Both the position numbers and the translations under genes were made by a program. The notes under the pieces are model-generated. The model saw only the letters and a list, made by a program, of their open reading frames with translations. It did not search any database and was not told the origin of the DNA. From Treponema sp. UBA4267 (lineage in GTDB: Bacteria; Spirochaetota; Spirochaetia; Treponematales; Treponemataceae): 64,000 bases of DNA. Positions 33,297-42,463 of the stretch are shown in pieces (the first letter of the stretch is position 1; each line of letters starts with the position of its first letter). The stretch spans positions 1 to 64,000 of the forward strand of contig DGWD01000045.1 of the NCBI GenBank assembly GCA_002395155.1, written 5' to 3'.

Positions 33297-34781
33297 ATGA
33301 AAGCAAAAGTTACAGTTGTAAGAGAATTTGAACTTGGAAAAGTAGATAATAAACTTTTTTCTTCTTTTATAGAGCATCTTGGTCGTGCTGTTTATACAGG
33401 AATCTATGAACCAGGCCATCCCCAGGCAGATGAACAGGGCTTCCGCAAGGACGTAATTGAAATGGTCAAAGATTTGAACGTTTCTCTTGTACGCTACCCT
33501 GGCGGAAACTTTCTTTCAGGCTATAACTGGAAAGATGGCATTGGCCCTGTTGAAAAAAGACCAGTTCGTCTGGACAGAGCCTGGCATTCAATTGAACCCA
33601 ACAAAATAGGCATTGACGAATTTTACGACTGGTGTCAGAAGTCTGGTACCGAAATTATGGGTGCTGTAAACATGGGAACAGGTACTCCTCAGGATGCAGG
33701 CGATATTCTGGAATACTGTAACTTTGAAGGAGGAACCTACTGGAGCGATTTAAGACGTGCAAACGGCCACAAGGATCCTCTTAAAATCAAAACCTGGTGT
33801 ATCGGAAACGAGATGGACGGTCCATGGCAAATCGGTCACCTTTCTGCCGATGAATACGGCCGTAAAGCACTGGAAACTGCAAAAATCATGAGGATGACAG
33901 ATGAAGACATTAAACTGGTAGTTTGTGGTTCTTCTACAACAAAAATGCCAACCTACCCGGAATGGGACCGCATTGTTCTTGAACACACTTATGATATTAC
34001 AGATTATGTCTCAATCCATCGTTACTACGAAAATTACGGTAATGATGATGATTTTCTTGCATCTTTCTATGATATGGATAACTTTATCAAAACTGCCTGT
34101 GCAACCTGCGATTATGTAAAGGCTGTAAAACGCAGCAATAAAACCATGTACCTTTCTTTTGATGAATGGAACGTATGGTACCAGCAGAAAAAGGAACCTC
34201 ACCCATGGATGACAGCTCCAAGAATTCTGGAAGACCACTACTCTCTTCTGGATGCCCTGGTATTTGGTGGACTCGCAATCACCCTGCTTAATCATGCAGA
34301 CCGTGTAAAAGTTGCATGCCTTGCCCAGCTGGTAAACGTAATTGCACCAATTTTTACAGAACCAGGAAAAGGTGCTTACAAGCAGACAATCTACTATCCA
34401 TTTAAAGATATGTCTCAGTTTGGACGCGGTACAGTTTTGACCCCTGTAATCCACACAGACAAAAAAGTGACAGAAAAATTCGGCGAAGTTCCTGCATCAA
34501 TCTATTCAGCAGTTTTAGATGAAGAAAAATCCGAACTTACAGTTTTTGCCCTTAACACAAGCAAAACAGAAATCTGCGAGGTGGAAATTAATCTTTCTTC
34601 TTTTGAAAAAACTTCCATGTTCTACAGAACAGAAATGACAGGAAAAGATTTAAGTGCCACAAACTCTCTTGAAAATGAGTTAGTCAAGCCTTACAATGCA
34701 GAATTGATAGAGGGTGATAAAAATGTTTATCAGATTCCTCTAAAACCAGCCTCATGGAATGTTATTAGATTTAAAATCTAA
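33297..34781 (+). CDS. Second intracellular GH51 alpha-L-arabinofuranosidase
   Basis: A 494-residue GH51 protein. It has LVRYPGGNFLSGYNWKDGIG, WCIGNEMDGPW with acid/base Glu172 and SFDEWNVWYQ with nucleophile Glu290, and ends in LKPASWNVIRF. It is only distantly similar to the preceding GH51 (different motif surroundings), so the two probably act on different linkages or chain lengths, for example 1,5- versus 1,3- or 1,2-linked arabinose; which one is which cannot be told from sequence. GAGAGG stands 7 nt before the ATG. Confidence 0.93.
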   Translation: MKAKVTVVREFELGKVDNKLFSSFIEHLGRAVYTGIYEPGHPQADEQGFRKDVIEMVKDLNVSLVRYPGGNFLSGYNWKDGIGPVEKRPVRLDRAWHSIEPNKIGIDEFYDWCQKSGTEIMGAVNMGTGTPQDAGDILEYCNFEGGTYWSDLRRANGHKDPLKIKTWCIGNEMDGPWQIGHLSADEYGRKALETAKIMRMTDEDIKLVVCGSSTTKMPTYPEWDRIVLEHTYDITDYVSIHRYYENYGNDDDFLASFYDMDNFIKTACATCDYVKAVKRSNKTMYLSFDEWNVWYQQKKEPHPWMTAPRILEDHYSLLDALVFGGLAITLLNHADRVKVACLAQLVNVIAPIFTEPGKGAYKQTIYYPFKDMSQFGRGTVLTPVIHTDKKVTEKFGEVPASIYSAVLDEEKSELTVFALNTSKTEICEVEINLSSFEKTSMFYRTEMTGKDLSATNSLENELVKPYNAELIEGDKNVYQIPLKPASWNVIRFKI

Positions 34782-34787
34782 GGAGGC

Positions 34788-34870
34788 ATGATAAAAATTA
34801 CATCCATGTAATTTTTATCATAGCAGATTTTGCTTTCAGCAAAACTGCGATTCGCTGCTTCCATGCAGCG
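34788..34870. repeat. Three consecutive hairpins between GH51 and araA
   Basis: A perfect 16-bp inverted repeat with a 2-nt centre (34788-34821), a stem with one bulge (34823-34848) and a 6-bp CGCTGC stem (34853-34870) fill most of the gap of 120 bp. There is no T-run after any of them. They may set relative expression or protect RNA ends; no function can be assigned. Confidence 0.6.
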
Positions 34871-34901
34871 CCACTAACATGGTATTTATAAGGAGTTATA
34901 T

Positions 34902-36395
34902 ATGTTTATTAAAAAATATGTTTTCTGGTTTCTTACAGGCAGCCAGGATTTATACGGAGAGGAAACTCTCAAACAGGTAGCAAAGGATTCAAAGGAAATT
35001 GTAGATTCTTTGAATGCAACAAAAGTTCTTCCATGTGAATTAGTATGGAAGCCAACTTTGCTAACACCACAGTCAATTTTAAAAACAATGCAGGAAGCAA
35101 ATGCTGATGAAGAATGTGCCGGTATAATCTGCTGGATGCACACCTTTAGCCCTGCAAAAATGTGGATTGGAGGACTGAACATCAATAAAAAACCTCTCCT
35201 CCAGCTCAACACTCAGTACAACGTAAAGATTCCTTACGCCACAATGGATATGGACTTTATGAATCTTAATCAGTCTGCTCATGGTGACCGAGAGTTTGGT
35301 TTTATCACCAGCCGCATGGACCTTCCACGCAAGGTAATTGTTGGCCACTGGGCAGATGAAACTACTCAAAAACGCATTGCCGACTGGATGCGTGTTGCCC
35401 GTGCCGTAGCAGACGGAAAATCACTTAAGGTTGTACGTTTCGGCGATAACATGCGTGAAGTTGCAGTTACAGATGGTGATAAAGTTGAAGCAATGATTCG
35501 CTATGGCTGGTCAGTTCCTTACTACGGAATTGGAGACCTTGTTGCCTACATGGACAAAGTTACCCAGGCTGAAATTGATGAACTTTACGAAACCTACTGC
35601 AAAGAATACGAAATTGTTTATGGTGATGATAAGGAATTCACTATCAGTCATATAAAAGAACAGGCAAAAATTGAAATTGCCCTCCGCCGCTTCCTCAAAG
35701 ACAATGATGCAACAGCCCTCTGTACAAACTTCCAGGATTTACACGGAATGAAACAGTTACCAGGTCTTGCAATTCAGCGTTTACTTGCAGATGGATACGG
35801 TTTTGCCGCAGAAGGTGACTGGAAAACTGCAGCCTTGGTAAGAACTTTCAAAGCCATGACAGAAGGTCTTGTTACAAAAGGAAAGGGAAATGCCTTCATG
35901 GAAGACTACACCTACAATCTCGAAAAAGGCAATGAAGCTGATATGGGAAGCCACATGCTTGAAGTTGACCCTGAAATTGCAGTTTCTAAACCAAAAATCG
36001 AAGTTCATCCACTTGGAATTGGCGGAAAAGAAGATCCTGCCCGCTTAGTATTCGATGCCATCGAAGGAGACGGTCTTGTTGCCGCAGTAGTTGATATGGG
36101 AAACCGCTTCCGTTGTGTTGTAAACGAAATCAATGTTATTCCACCAGAAGCACCACTTCCAAAACTGCCAGTTGCACGTATGCTCTGGAAGCCATATCCA
36201 AATCTTACAACATCTGCAGAAGCCTGGATTTTAGCAGGTGGCGGACATCACACAGCCTTCTCAAACATTATTACGACAGAAATGCTCCGCGACTGGGCAG
36301 AAATGACCGGCACAGAATGTGTAGTAATTGATAAAGACACTACAATTCCACAGATTCGCAACGAATTAAGATGGAATGCCACCTCATATAAATAA
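34902..36395 (+). CDS. araA: L-arabinose isomerase
   Basis: AraA converts L-arabinose to L-ribulose with Mn(II). The protein is 497 residues, as usual, and begins with FWFLTGSQDLYGEETL, the family mark. Metal-binding regions are seen as GDWKTAAL (Glu just before), MEDYTYNL, SHMLEVDP and GGGHHTAFS. It follows the GH51 pair with AGGAG upstream and completes the intracellular release of arabinose to ribulose; ribulokinase and epimerase genes are not in this window. Confidence 0.96.
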   Translation: MFIKKYVFWFLTGSQDLYGEETLKQVAKDSKEIVDSLNATKVLPCELVWKPTLLTPQSILKTMQEANADEECAGIICWMHTFSPAKMWIGGLNINKKPLLQLNTQYNVKIPYATMDMDFMNLNQSAHGDREFGFITSRMDLPRKVIVGHWADETTQKRIADWMRVARAVADGKSLKVVRFGDNMREVAVTDGDKVEAMIRYGWSVPYYGIGDLVAYMDKVTQAEIDELYETYCKEYEIVYGDDKEFTISHIKEQAKIEIALRRFLKDNDATALCTNFQDLHGMKQLPGLAIQRLLADGYGFAAEGDWKTAALVRTFKAMTEGLVTKGKGNAFMEDYTYNLEKGNEADMGSHMLEVDPEIAVSKPKIEVHPLGIGGKEDPARLVFDAIEGDGLVAAVVDMGNRFRCVVNEINVIPPEAPLPKLPVARMLWKPYPNLTTSAEAWILAGGGHHTAFSNIITTEMLRDWAEMTGTECVVIDKDTTIPQIRNELRWNATSYK

Positions 36396-36421
36396 AGCTA
36401 TTAGGGGGCCTTACACACCCC

Positions 36422-36457
36422 CTAGCACCTATAACCTGGCACCTAAAACCTATCACC
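36422..36457. repeat. ACCTAAAACCT-type interspersed repeat
   Basis: Words CTAGCACCT, CCTATAACCT and CACCTAAAACCTAT occur here; the same words occur on the other strand at 43571-43603. Such short AGGT-based repeats are seen in many genomes in intergenic regions. Confidence 0.6.
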
Positions 36458-36525
36458 AAGTATTCCATAATCTCTGAAAAATCACTAAAATATTGAAGTA
36501 TAATTTAATCTCTCGAGGTAAATAT

Positions 36526-38025
36526 ATGGCTACTCCATTGGAAAATTATCTTGCATCTTGCGGCGGAAAACCAACTGCTGCAATGTGTTCTTATGTTGCA
36601 AATCTTCAGCAGGTTGCCGCTGTTGGTCCTGATATTGCAGCAGCAATCGTAAGTGAAATTGAAAACCAGCGCAGTCATCTTAAACTGGTTGCATCAGAAA
36701 ACTACTGTTCATTAAATGTTCAGGCAGCTATGGGAAACCTTCTTACAGACAAATACGCAGAAGGATATCCAGAACACCGTTACTATGGTGGATGTGTAAA
36801 CATTGATACTGTAGAAAACATTGCCGCTCACGAAGCAGAAGCTCTCTTTGGTGCAGATTACGCTTATGTTCAGCCACACTCAGGTGCTGACACAAACTTA
36901 GTTGCTTACTGGGCAATTCTTTCTGCAAAAGTTGAAACTCCAACTTTGGAAGAACTTGGCGTAAAATCTTTGAACGACCTTACAGCAGAACAGTTCGATA
37001 TGTTACGCAAACGTTTTGGAAACCAGAAACTTATGGGTCTGGACTACTCTTGTGGTGGACACCTTACTCACGGTTACAAAATGAACGTTTCTGCAAGAAT
37101 GTTTGAATCACATCCATATGGAGTTGATAAAGAAACAGGTTTACTTGATTATGACGCAATCGAAAAACAGGCAATGGAAGTAAAACCTCTTATCCTCTTA
37201 ACAGGATACTCAGCATACCCAAGAAAGATTAATTTCAAACGTTTCCGCGAAATTGCAGACAAATGTGGAGCAGTATTAATGGTAGATATGGCTCACTTTG
37301 CAGGCCTTGTAGCAGGAAAAGTTTTTGAAGGCGATTACGATCCAGTTAAATGGGCAGATGTAGTAACTACAACTACTCATAAAACTCTCCGCGGACCACG
37401 TGGTGCTATGATTCTTTGTAAAAAAGAATTCGCTGATTACGTAAACAAGGGATGTCCAATGGTTTTGGGTGGACCTCTTGGTCATATAATGGCAGCAAAG
37501 GCAATCGCATTCAAAGAAGCACGTACTCCAGAATATCAGGCATGGGCACATCAGGTTGTAAAAAATGCTCAGGCTCTTGCAGAAGGCTGTAAAGCACACG
37601 GAATGCCACTTCAGACAGGCGGAACAGACAATCACCTTATGCTCGTTGATGTTACAGTTTACGGTCTTACAGGAAAACAGGCAGAAGCAGCTCTCTTCCA
37701 GTGTGGTGTAACTGCAAATGCAAATGCCCTTCCTTACGATAAAAACGGTGCATGGTGGACATCTGGAATTCGTATCGGTACTCCAGGCCTTACAACACTT
37801 GGCATGAACGAAGCTGATATGAAAGAAGTTGCAGATATCATCGACTTTGTATTAAAGGGAACAAAACCTGGCCTTACAAAAGAAGGAAAACCTGCAAAAG
37901 GTAAAATTGACCTTGATCCAAAAGTTCAGGAAGAAGCAAGAGCTCGTGTAAACAAACTTTTAAGTGCACACGTTCTCTATCCAGAACTTGATTTAGACTT
38001 CCTTAAAAAAGAATTCGTAAAATAA
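36526..38025 (+). CDS. glyA: Serine hydroxymethyltransferase, long form
   Basis: A pyridoxal phosphate enzyme that interconverts serine and glycine with tetrahydrofolate. SENYCSLNVQAAMG, YYGGCVNID, the PLP-Lys motif TTTTHKTLRGPRG (Lys286 from this start) and the C-terminal GIRIGTPGLTTLGM are plain. At 499 residues it is longer than the usual 415-430, with an N-terminal extension of about 30 residues and internal insertions (for example around KRFGNQKLMGLDYSCGG), as known for spirochaete enzymes. GAGGT before the ATG at 36526 supports this start over an ATG 11 codons earlier. Confidence 0.95.
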   Translation: MATPLENYLASCGGKPTAAMCSYVANLQQVAAVGPDIAAAIVSEIENQRSHLKLVASENYCSLNVQAAMGNLLTDKYAEGYPEHRYYGGCVNIDTVENIAAHEAEALFGADYAYVQPHSGADTNLVAYWAILSAKVETPTLEELGVKSLNDLTAEQFDMLRKRFGNQKLMGLDYSCGGHLTHGYKMNVSARMFESHPYGVDKETGLLDYDAIEKQAMEVKPLILLTGYSAYPRKINFKRFREIADKCGAVLMVDMAHFAGLVAGKVFEGDYDPVKWADVVTTTTHKTLRGPRGAMILCKKEFADYVNKGCPMVLGGPLGHIMAAKAIAFKEARTPEYQAWAHQVVKNAQALAEGCKAHGMPLQTGGTDNHLMLVDVTVYGLTGKQAEAALFQCGVTANANALPYDKNGAWWTSGIRIGTPGLTTLGMNEADMKEVADIIDFVLKGTKPGLTKEGKPAKGKIDLDPKVQEEARARVNKLLSAHVLYPELDLDFLKKEFVK

Positions 38026-38031
38026 AAAGGT

Positions 38032-38110
38032 GGGGAAAGACTTCCCCTCGCCCGCACATGGTTGCGGGCTACCCCTTCTCCTAGGGGGATGCAAAAAGAT
38101 GCCTCCCCCT
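38032..38110. repeat. Three consecutive hairpins between glyA and the phosphatase gene
   Basis: GGGGAA-N4-TTCCCC (38032-38047), GCCCGCA-N6-TGCGGGC (38050-38069) and AGGGGGA-N14-TCCCCCT (38083-38110) occupy the gap. They are GC-rich in an AT-rich genome and none has a T-run. Confidence 0.6.
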
Positions 38111-38135
38111 AAAACCCCCTTAAACTGGAGTAAAT

Positions 38136-38954
38136 ATGCGTCTTATTTTTATCCGACACGGAGATCCTGATTACTCAATTGACAATCTTACTGAAAAAGG
38201 CAAAAAAGAAGTTGCCCTGCTTACAGAAAGAATTTGCAAATGGGATAATGTAACAGACTTTTTCACCTCCCCTTTAGGTCGTGCAAAAGCAACAGGAGCT
38301 CCTGCCCTTGAAAAACTGGGACGCACTGCAAAAGAATTTCCATGGCTCCAGGAATTTTATTATCAAATTACAGTTCCAAAAGACTATCCAGATAAGAGTC
38401 AGGTTGGCAAAAAAAGAATAGCCTGGGACCTTCTTCCAGATTACTACCTCAGTCACTCGGAATTTTTTGATAAAGATAAATGGCTCAACTCAAAACTCTT
38501 CAAAAATTCTGAAATAAAAGAAAAATACAAAGAAATGTGCAAAGGCATTGATGGTCTTCTTGCAGAATACGGTTATATCAGAAACAAAAAAGGTTTTTAC
38601 GATGTAGAAAATCCTGTTCCAAACCGCAACTGGGCAGATCCAATTCCAGAATATCACCTGACTTCTGTAAAAAATGACTACAACGAAGATAAAACCCTGG
38701 TATTTTTCTGCCACCTGGGAGTAATGTTCGCTATCATTTCACATCTTACTTCTATTTCACCAATGCAGCTCTGGCAGGGCTTTTATGTTGCCCCAACTTC
38801 AATCACCATTTTGAATTCAGAAGAAAGACTTGGCGGCCAGGCCTGGTTCAGAGTAGAAAGACTTGGAGACACAAATCACCTTACAAACGGTGGAGAACCA
38901 ATATCTTCCAGCGGTTATTTTGCAAGTGTTTTAGGAGAAAAACCTAATAATTGA
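38136..38954 (+). CDS. Histidine phosphatase family protein
   Basis: The protein opens with FIRHGDPDYSIDNLTEKGKK, the RHG catalytic motif of the phosphoglycerate mutase/acid phosphatase superfamily, and has a later FFCHLGVMFAII with the second catalytic His. At 272 residues it is larger than typical small members. Substrate is unknown; sugar phosphates, nucleotides or cobalamin intermediates occur in the family. GGAG precedes the start. Confidence 0.85.
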   Translation: MRLIFIRHGDPDYSIDNLTEKGKKEVALLTERICKWDNVTDFFTSPLGRAKATGAPALEKLGRTAKEFPWLQEFYYQITVPKDYPDKSQVGKKRIAWDLLPDYYLSHSEFFDKDKWLNSKLFKNSEIKEKYKEMCKGIDGLLAEYGYIRNKKGFYDVENPVPNRNWADPIPEYHLTSVKNDYNEDKTLVFFCHLGVMFAIISHLTSISPMQLWQGFYVAPTSITILNSEERLGGQAWFRVERLGDTNHLTNGGEPISSSGYFASVLGEKPNN

Positions 38955-38987
38955 TAAAAACCTTCTATAGTTTAGTATAGAAATTAA

Positions 38988-39016
38988 TTGTTTTTTTACC
39001 TAAATATAAGTATAAT
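38988..39016 (+). promoter_or_regulatory. Promoter of the LacI regulator gene, leaderless arrangement, with TTTACCTAA motif
   Basis: TTGTTT and TATAAT are 17 nt apart; 8 nt remain to the ATG and no ribosome binding site is present. Between the boxes lies TTTTTACCTAA, also found upstream of the GH130 gene at 42434-42444. Confidence 0.5.
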
Positions 39017-39024
39017 TTTAATCT

Positions 39025-40041
39025 ATGGATAAGAAAAAAAAGGTTAGATTATCAGATATTGCAGAAAAACTAAACATTAGTACTGTAACTGTCTCAAAAG
39101 CACTTGCCAACAAAGACGGCGTAGGCGAAGAGTTAAGAAAACAAATTAAAGATATGGCCGAAGAAATGGGCTATAAAGTAAAAAAGACAAATGCAAATTC
39201 TAACTCCGACCAAGTTACGGGAAATATTGGAATTCTTATCCCTGCCCGCTTCTTTTCCAACGACTTTTCTTTCTACTGGTATTTGTTCAATTTTCTTTCC
39301 AAAGAACTTTTAAGCCGAAATTATTATTCCATTATGGAATTACTTTCTGACGAAGACGAAACAAAACTTACTATGCCTAGAATGATTCAAGATCAGAAAG
39401 TTGATGGAATGATTATTTTAGGACAAACCAACGACACTTATCTGGATCTCATAAAATCTCACTACGATAACTTCATCCTCATGGATTTTTATACAAACAA
39501 ACTTCATCTGGACTCAGTTTCTGATGATGACTATTACTGCTCATATCAGCTTACAAACTATGTAATTTCTCAGGGACACAAAAAACTCCGCTTTGTAGGA
39601 AATTTTGGTTCCACAACATCTATTTCTGACCGTTACATGGGCTTTTTAAAAGCAATGCACGAAAACGGCATTTCTACAGATTTTAACGAAATTATAGATG
39701 ACCGAGATTCCAAAGGCAGACGTATAGAAATAAAACTCCCTTACGATAATATGCCAAGTGCTTTTATCTGTAACTGTGATGAAACCGCCGCCACTGTTAT
39801 TACTCAGTTAGAAAGCAAGGGCTTTAAAGTTCCTCAAGACATTTCAGTAACAGGATTTGATAACTATCTTCCACAGGGACGTTCATCGGTTGAATTAACA
39901 ACAGTTATGATTAAACCAGAAGATTCTGCAAAAGTTGCCGCTGACTTAATCTTAAATAAAATAAAGGGTGAAAGCTATATAAAAGGTCGCCACCTTGTAA
40001 GCGGCAACCTTATTATTAGAAACTCTGTAAAAACTTTGTAA
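39025..40041 (+). CDS. LacI family transcriptional regulator
   Basis: A 338-residue sugar-responsive repressor: N-terminal HTH (VRLSDIAEKLNISTVTVSKAL) with hinge helix, then a periplasmic-binding-protein-like effector domain (GNIGILIPARFFSNDF, DGMIILGQTND, SVTGFDNY, TTVMIKPEDSAKVAADLI). It reads towards the esterase genes that lie on the opposite strand. By neighbourhood it probably responds to manno-oligosaccharide or a similar breakdown product and controls the esterase and GH130 genes; this is inference. Confidence 0.93.
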   Translation: MDKKKKVRLSDIAEKLNISTVTVSKALANKDGVGEELRKQIKDMAEEMGYKVKKTNANSNSDQVTGNIGILIPARFFSNDFSFYWYLFNFLSKELLSRNYYSIMELLSDEDETKLTMPRMIQDQKVDGMIILGQTNDTYLDLIKSHYDNFILMDFYTNKLHLDSVSDDDYYCSYQLTNYVISQGHKKLRFVGNFGSTTSISDRYMGFLKAMHENGISTDFNEIIDDRDSKGRRIEIKLPYDNMPSAFICNCDETAATVITQLESKGFKVPQDISVTGFDNYLPQGRSSVELTTVMIKPEDSAKVAADLILNKIKGESYIKGRHLVSGNLIIRNSVKTL

Positions 40042-40049
40042 ATTATTTA

Positions 40050-41195
40050 CTATTTTTTAGAGACAATAATTCCTGTTATATTACAGAATTTTCCTTCTTT
40101 ATCTTTATCTGAAAGGTCACTAGGTTTTACATGAAGTATATACTTTTGAACCTTGTCTCCAGAAACTAAAGTTTTATAAGCCCAGCCATAATAACCTTTT
40201 CTTATTTCAGAATAACAATTCAAGCATATTTTATTAGAGTTTTTACCGTCTGGACTGCTTACCCAGGCAGAGGCATTTTTGTATTGATCACTTTCGCAAT
40301 AAGTTACACCAATTACAGATCCTTCAACTTCAAAAGTAATTTCTCCATCAGCCTTATTAGTCTGCCAGCCCTGACGAACATTACCACGAACAATCCAGTC
40401 ATCATGTTCTGGAGTACCACCAATTTCCCAACCATCATTTGAAGCAGGCTTTATATTGTCCTTGTGGTAATACTCAACAAATTCAAACTTATCGCTTTCT
40501 TTTGGAGCAGGCAAAGTATGATTAGGAGCTGGAATTTCTTTATCTGCTGGAAGTTCATCCCAATAGCCCTGAAGTTTTTTACATATAAATCCTGCAATCG
40601 ATGCATGACCTGCATTATTAGGGTGAACAGTTTCTGGAGCATCATAAAAAACTTCAAAATCGGCAGCCGAACCTGCAGCCAAAACTTCATCCTTCCAGCT
40701 TACAAAAGGAATCTGGTAGTAATCGCAAATAGGCTGCTGTTCCTTCTGCTGACTTGGAAATTCCACTCCACTATCATCACACTTAATATTGATAAAGAGA
40801 GCTAAAATCGCAGTTTCAGAATTATTCATAATCTGACGAATTACGCCTTCATAAGTTTTATTACGAATTGCTGCTTCAAGCCAAAGATCATTCACCGAAA
40901 ATTCAAGTACAACTAAATCAGCCTTATTTTTGATAATATGATCCTGAACACGAGCTACTGCAAAAGCCGAATCAGTTCCACTTACACCTTCATTTAAGAA
41001 ATTTATTTTAGCACCAGTTTTTTTTGCAATATTTTCGAACCAATTTTTAGTCTGAGCAGCCCAACTCTTTTCGCCAATTGGATTTGAACAATAGCCAGTA
41101 GTAATTGAACCACCAAGAGTTGCAATAGTAACAGATTCTCCACGTCTGATTTTAGCAAGAACATTCTGTATTCTTATTTCTCCACTTTTACACAT
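40050..41195 (-). CDS. SGNH/GDSL hydrolase with C-terminal beta domain
   Basis: A cytoplasmic-looking (no signal peptide) serine esterase of 381 residues. Block I is TIATLGGSITTGY with the nucleophile Ser, block III LEFSVNDLW with the Asn-Asp, and block V TVHPNNAGH with the catalytic His. About residue 210 onward forms a beta-sandwich (GWEIGGTPEHDDWIV, ITFEVEGSVIGVTY). Probably removes acetyl groups from oligosaccharides. It follows the CE2-like gene by 9 bp on the same strand, with GGGGTT as ribosome binding site, so the two are an operon. Confidence 0.82.
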   Translation of the reverse strand: MCKSGEIRIQNVLAKIRRGESVTIATLGGSITTGYCSNPIGEKSWAAQTKNWFENIAKKTGAKINFLNEGVSGTDSAFAVARVQDHIIKNKADLVVLEFSVNDLWLEAAIRNKTYEGVIRQIMNNSETAILALFINIKCDDSGVEFPSQQKEQQPICDYYQIPFVSWKDEVLAAGSAADFEVFYDAPETVHPNNAGHASIAGFICKKLQGYWDELPADKEIPAPNHTLPAPKESDKFEFVEYYHKDNIKPASNDGWEIGGTPEHDDWIVRGNVRQGWQTNKADGEITFEVEGSVIGVTYCESDQYKNASAWVSSPDGKNSNKICLNCYSEIRKGYYGWAYKTLVSGDKVQKYILHVKPSDLSDKDKEGKFCNITGIIVSKK

Positions 41196-41204
41196 ACAAA
41201 ACCC

Positions 41205-42341
41205 CTATAGATTTTTTATAAAAGAAGCAATTTTTTTTGCCGCAAGTGCATGAACCTTTGGACCAGGATGCCCTCTAGATCCCTTATCTTCAGCAGTCTT
41301 TTCAACATCTTCCATAGAATCTAGTTCCAAAGAATAAACCTGACTGTCTCCAGATTCCTTTTTGTATTCTTCAATTCCCTGTACAATATAAGGAGGCACA
41401 GCAACAAGCTTAATCATACCCCAAACCCAGATAATCTTAGCCTTAGGATTATTCTTTCTAATTACCTTAAGAAAATCCTTTGCCCCATCAACAATTTTCT
41501 GACCATCTTCTTTAGAAGCAAGCTGTTTTTCGTCTACAGTAAGTTTGTATTCCTTTCCAGATTCAGGATCCTTCCATGCAGGCTGAAAAAAAGCACCATT
41601 ATCATTAGTTCCAAGATTTACAACGACAATATCAGAACCACCTTTAAAATCATAATCCTGATGTGTACCAAGTTTTTCCTGGTAGTCGCCCCACATTACA
41701 CTGCAAACCTTTTCATAATGAGGTGGAATTCTACTATTATGATTTCCATCCCAACCCCAGCAAAGGCCCCAGCCACACTGAGAAATATTACAAAGATCTG
41801 CATCCATTTCTCTGGCAAGTTGAGCTCCATATGCACGACTTCCGGCAAACCACTGGGTAATCCATTCCATTTCATCTGGACCACCAAAAAGACCTTCTCC
41901 ACTGGTTATAGAATCACCAATAACTTCCAGCTTAAGTTTGCGTTCCTTTAAAGGACAGAAAAGCCCCTCTTCATCTAAACCTAAACTATGGATAAAGAGC
42001 GAATGATGTGCCTCCCCACTCATTGGCTGGGTATCCTTATAAATAGTAATAAGGTTTTCTTTCTGAGGATTAAGACCACGGGCCAGACAAACCCACACAG
42101 GCTTATCTTTTGCAACCATAAATCGTGATACCGGAGAACCGTTTATATAAACAGAAACCCAAGGTTCAGAATCATCATATAAAGAAGAAAACTCTGCCCA
42201 TACTTCTTTAGCCTTTACATTTACTTCCAGTGCAGATGCTGCCCAAAAAAGAGCTAAAGGCTTATCATTTTTACCAGCATCCTGTACATTACGACCAAGA
42301 ATGCGTTTATTAGTTATTTCAGATAATTTATATACTTTCAT
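41205..42341 (-). CDS. CE2-like acetyl esterase (SGNH hydrolase)
   Basis: An N-terminal beta-sandwich of about 120 residues precedes an SGNH domain with VIGDSITSGEG (Ser), VVNLGTNDNG (Asn) and SRGHPGPKVHALAAKKI (His), the arrangement of carbohydrate esterase family 2, which deacetylates xylan and mannan oligosaccharides. The 378-residue length fits. No signal peptide, so it works on imported oligosaccharides. The region before the ATG carries TAGAAT 6 nt upstream and no ribosome binding site, which suggests a leaderless start. Confidence 0.82.
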   Translation of the reverse strand: MKVYKLSEITNKRILGRNVQDAGKNDKPLALFWAASALEVNVKAKEVWAEFSSLYDDSEPWVSVYINGSPVSRFMVAKDKPVWVCLARGLNPQKENLITIYKDTQPMSGEAHHSLFIHSLGLDEEGLFCPLKERKLKLEVIGDSITSGEGLFGGPDEMEWITQWFAGSRAYGAQLAREMDADLCNISQCGWGLCWGWDGNHNSRIPPHYEKVCSVMWGDYQEKLGTHQDYDFKGGSDIVVVNLGTNDNGAFFQPAWKDPESGKEYKLTVDEKQLASKEDGQKIVDGAKDFLKVIRKNNPKAKIIWVWGMIKLVAVPPYIVQGIEEYKKESGDSQVYSLELDSMEDVEKTAEDKGSRGHPGPKVHALAAKKIASFIKNL

Positions 42342-42435
42342 AATTTTATTCTAACACAAGAACTTTCATATAATCATCGGGAAAAGCATTGATTTATTAA
42401 AAAAAATGTAATTTTTAGCATATTTTTTAAGTATT

Positions 42436-42458
42436 TTTACCTAATTTTTTTAAGTAAA
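42436..42458. promoter_or_regulatory. Candidate LacI operator upstream of GH130
   Basis: TTTAC and GTAAA flank a 13-nt AT-rich centre. The left part, TTTTTACCTAA, repeats exactly inside the LacI gene promoter. It lies just upstream of the GH130 -35 box. Confidence 0.35.
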
Positions 42459-42463
42459 TTTTC

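Noticed and set aside
34782..34901. Arabinose riboswitch or T-box before araA
   Set aside because: The three hairpins do not match any aptamer I know, and no terminator T-run follows them.
36396..36525. Glycine riboswitch upstream of glyA
   Set aside because: The conserved glycine aptamer cores are absent; only short AGGT-type repeats and a small G/C stem are present.
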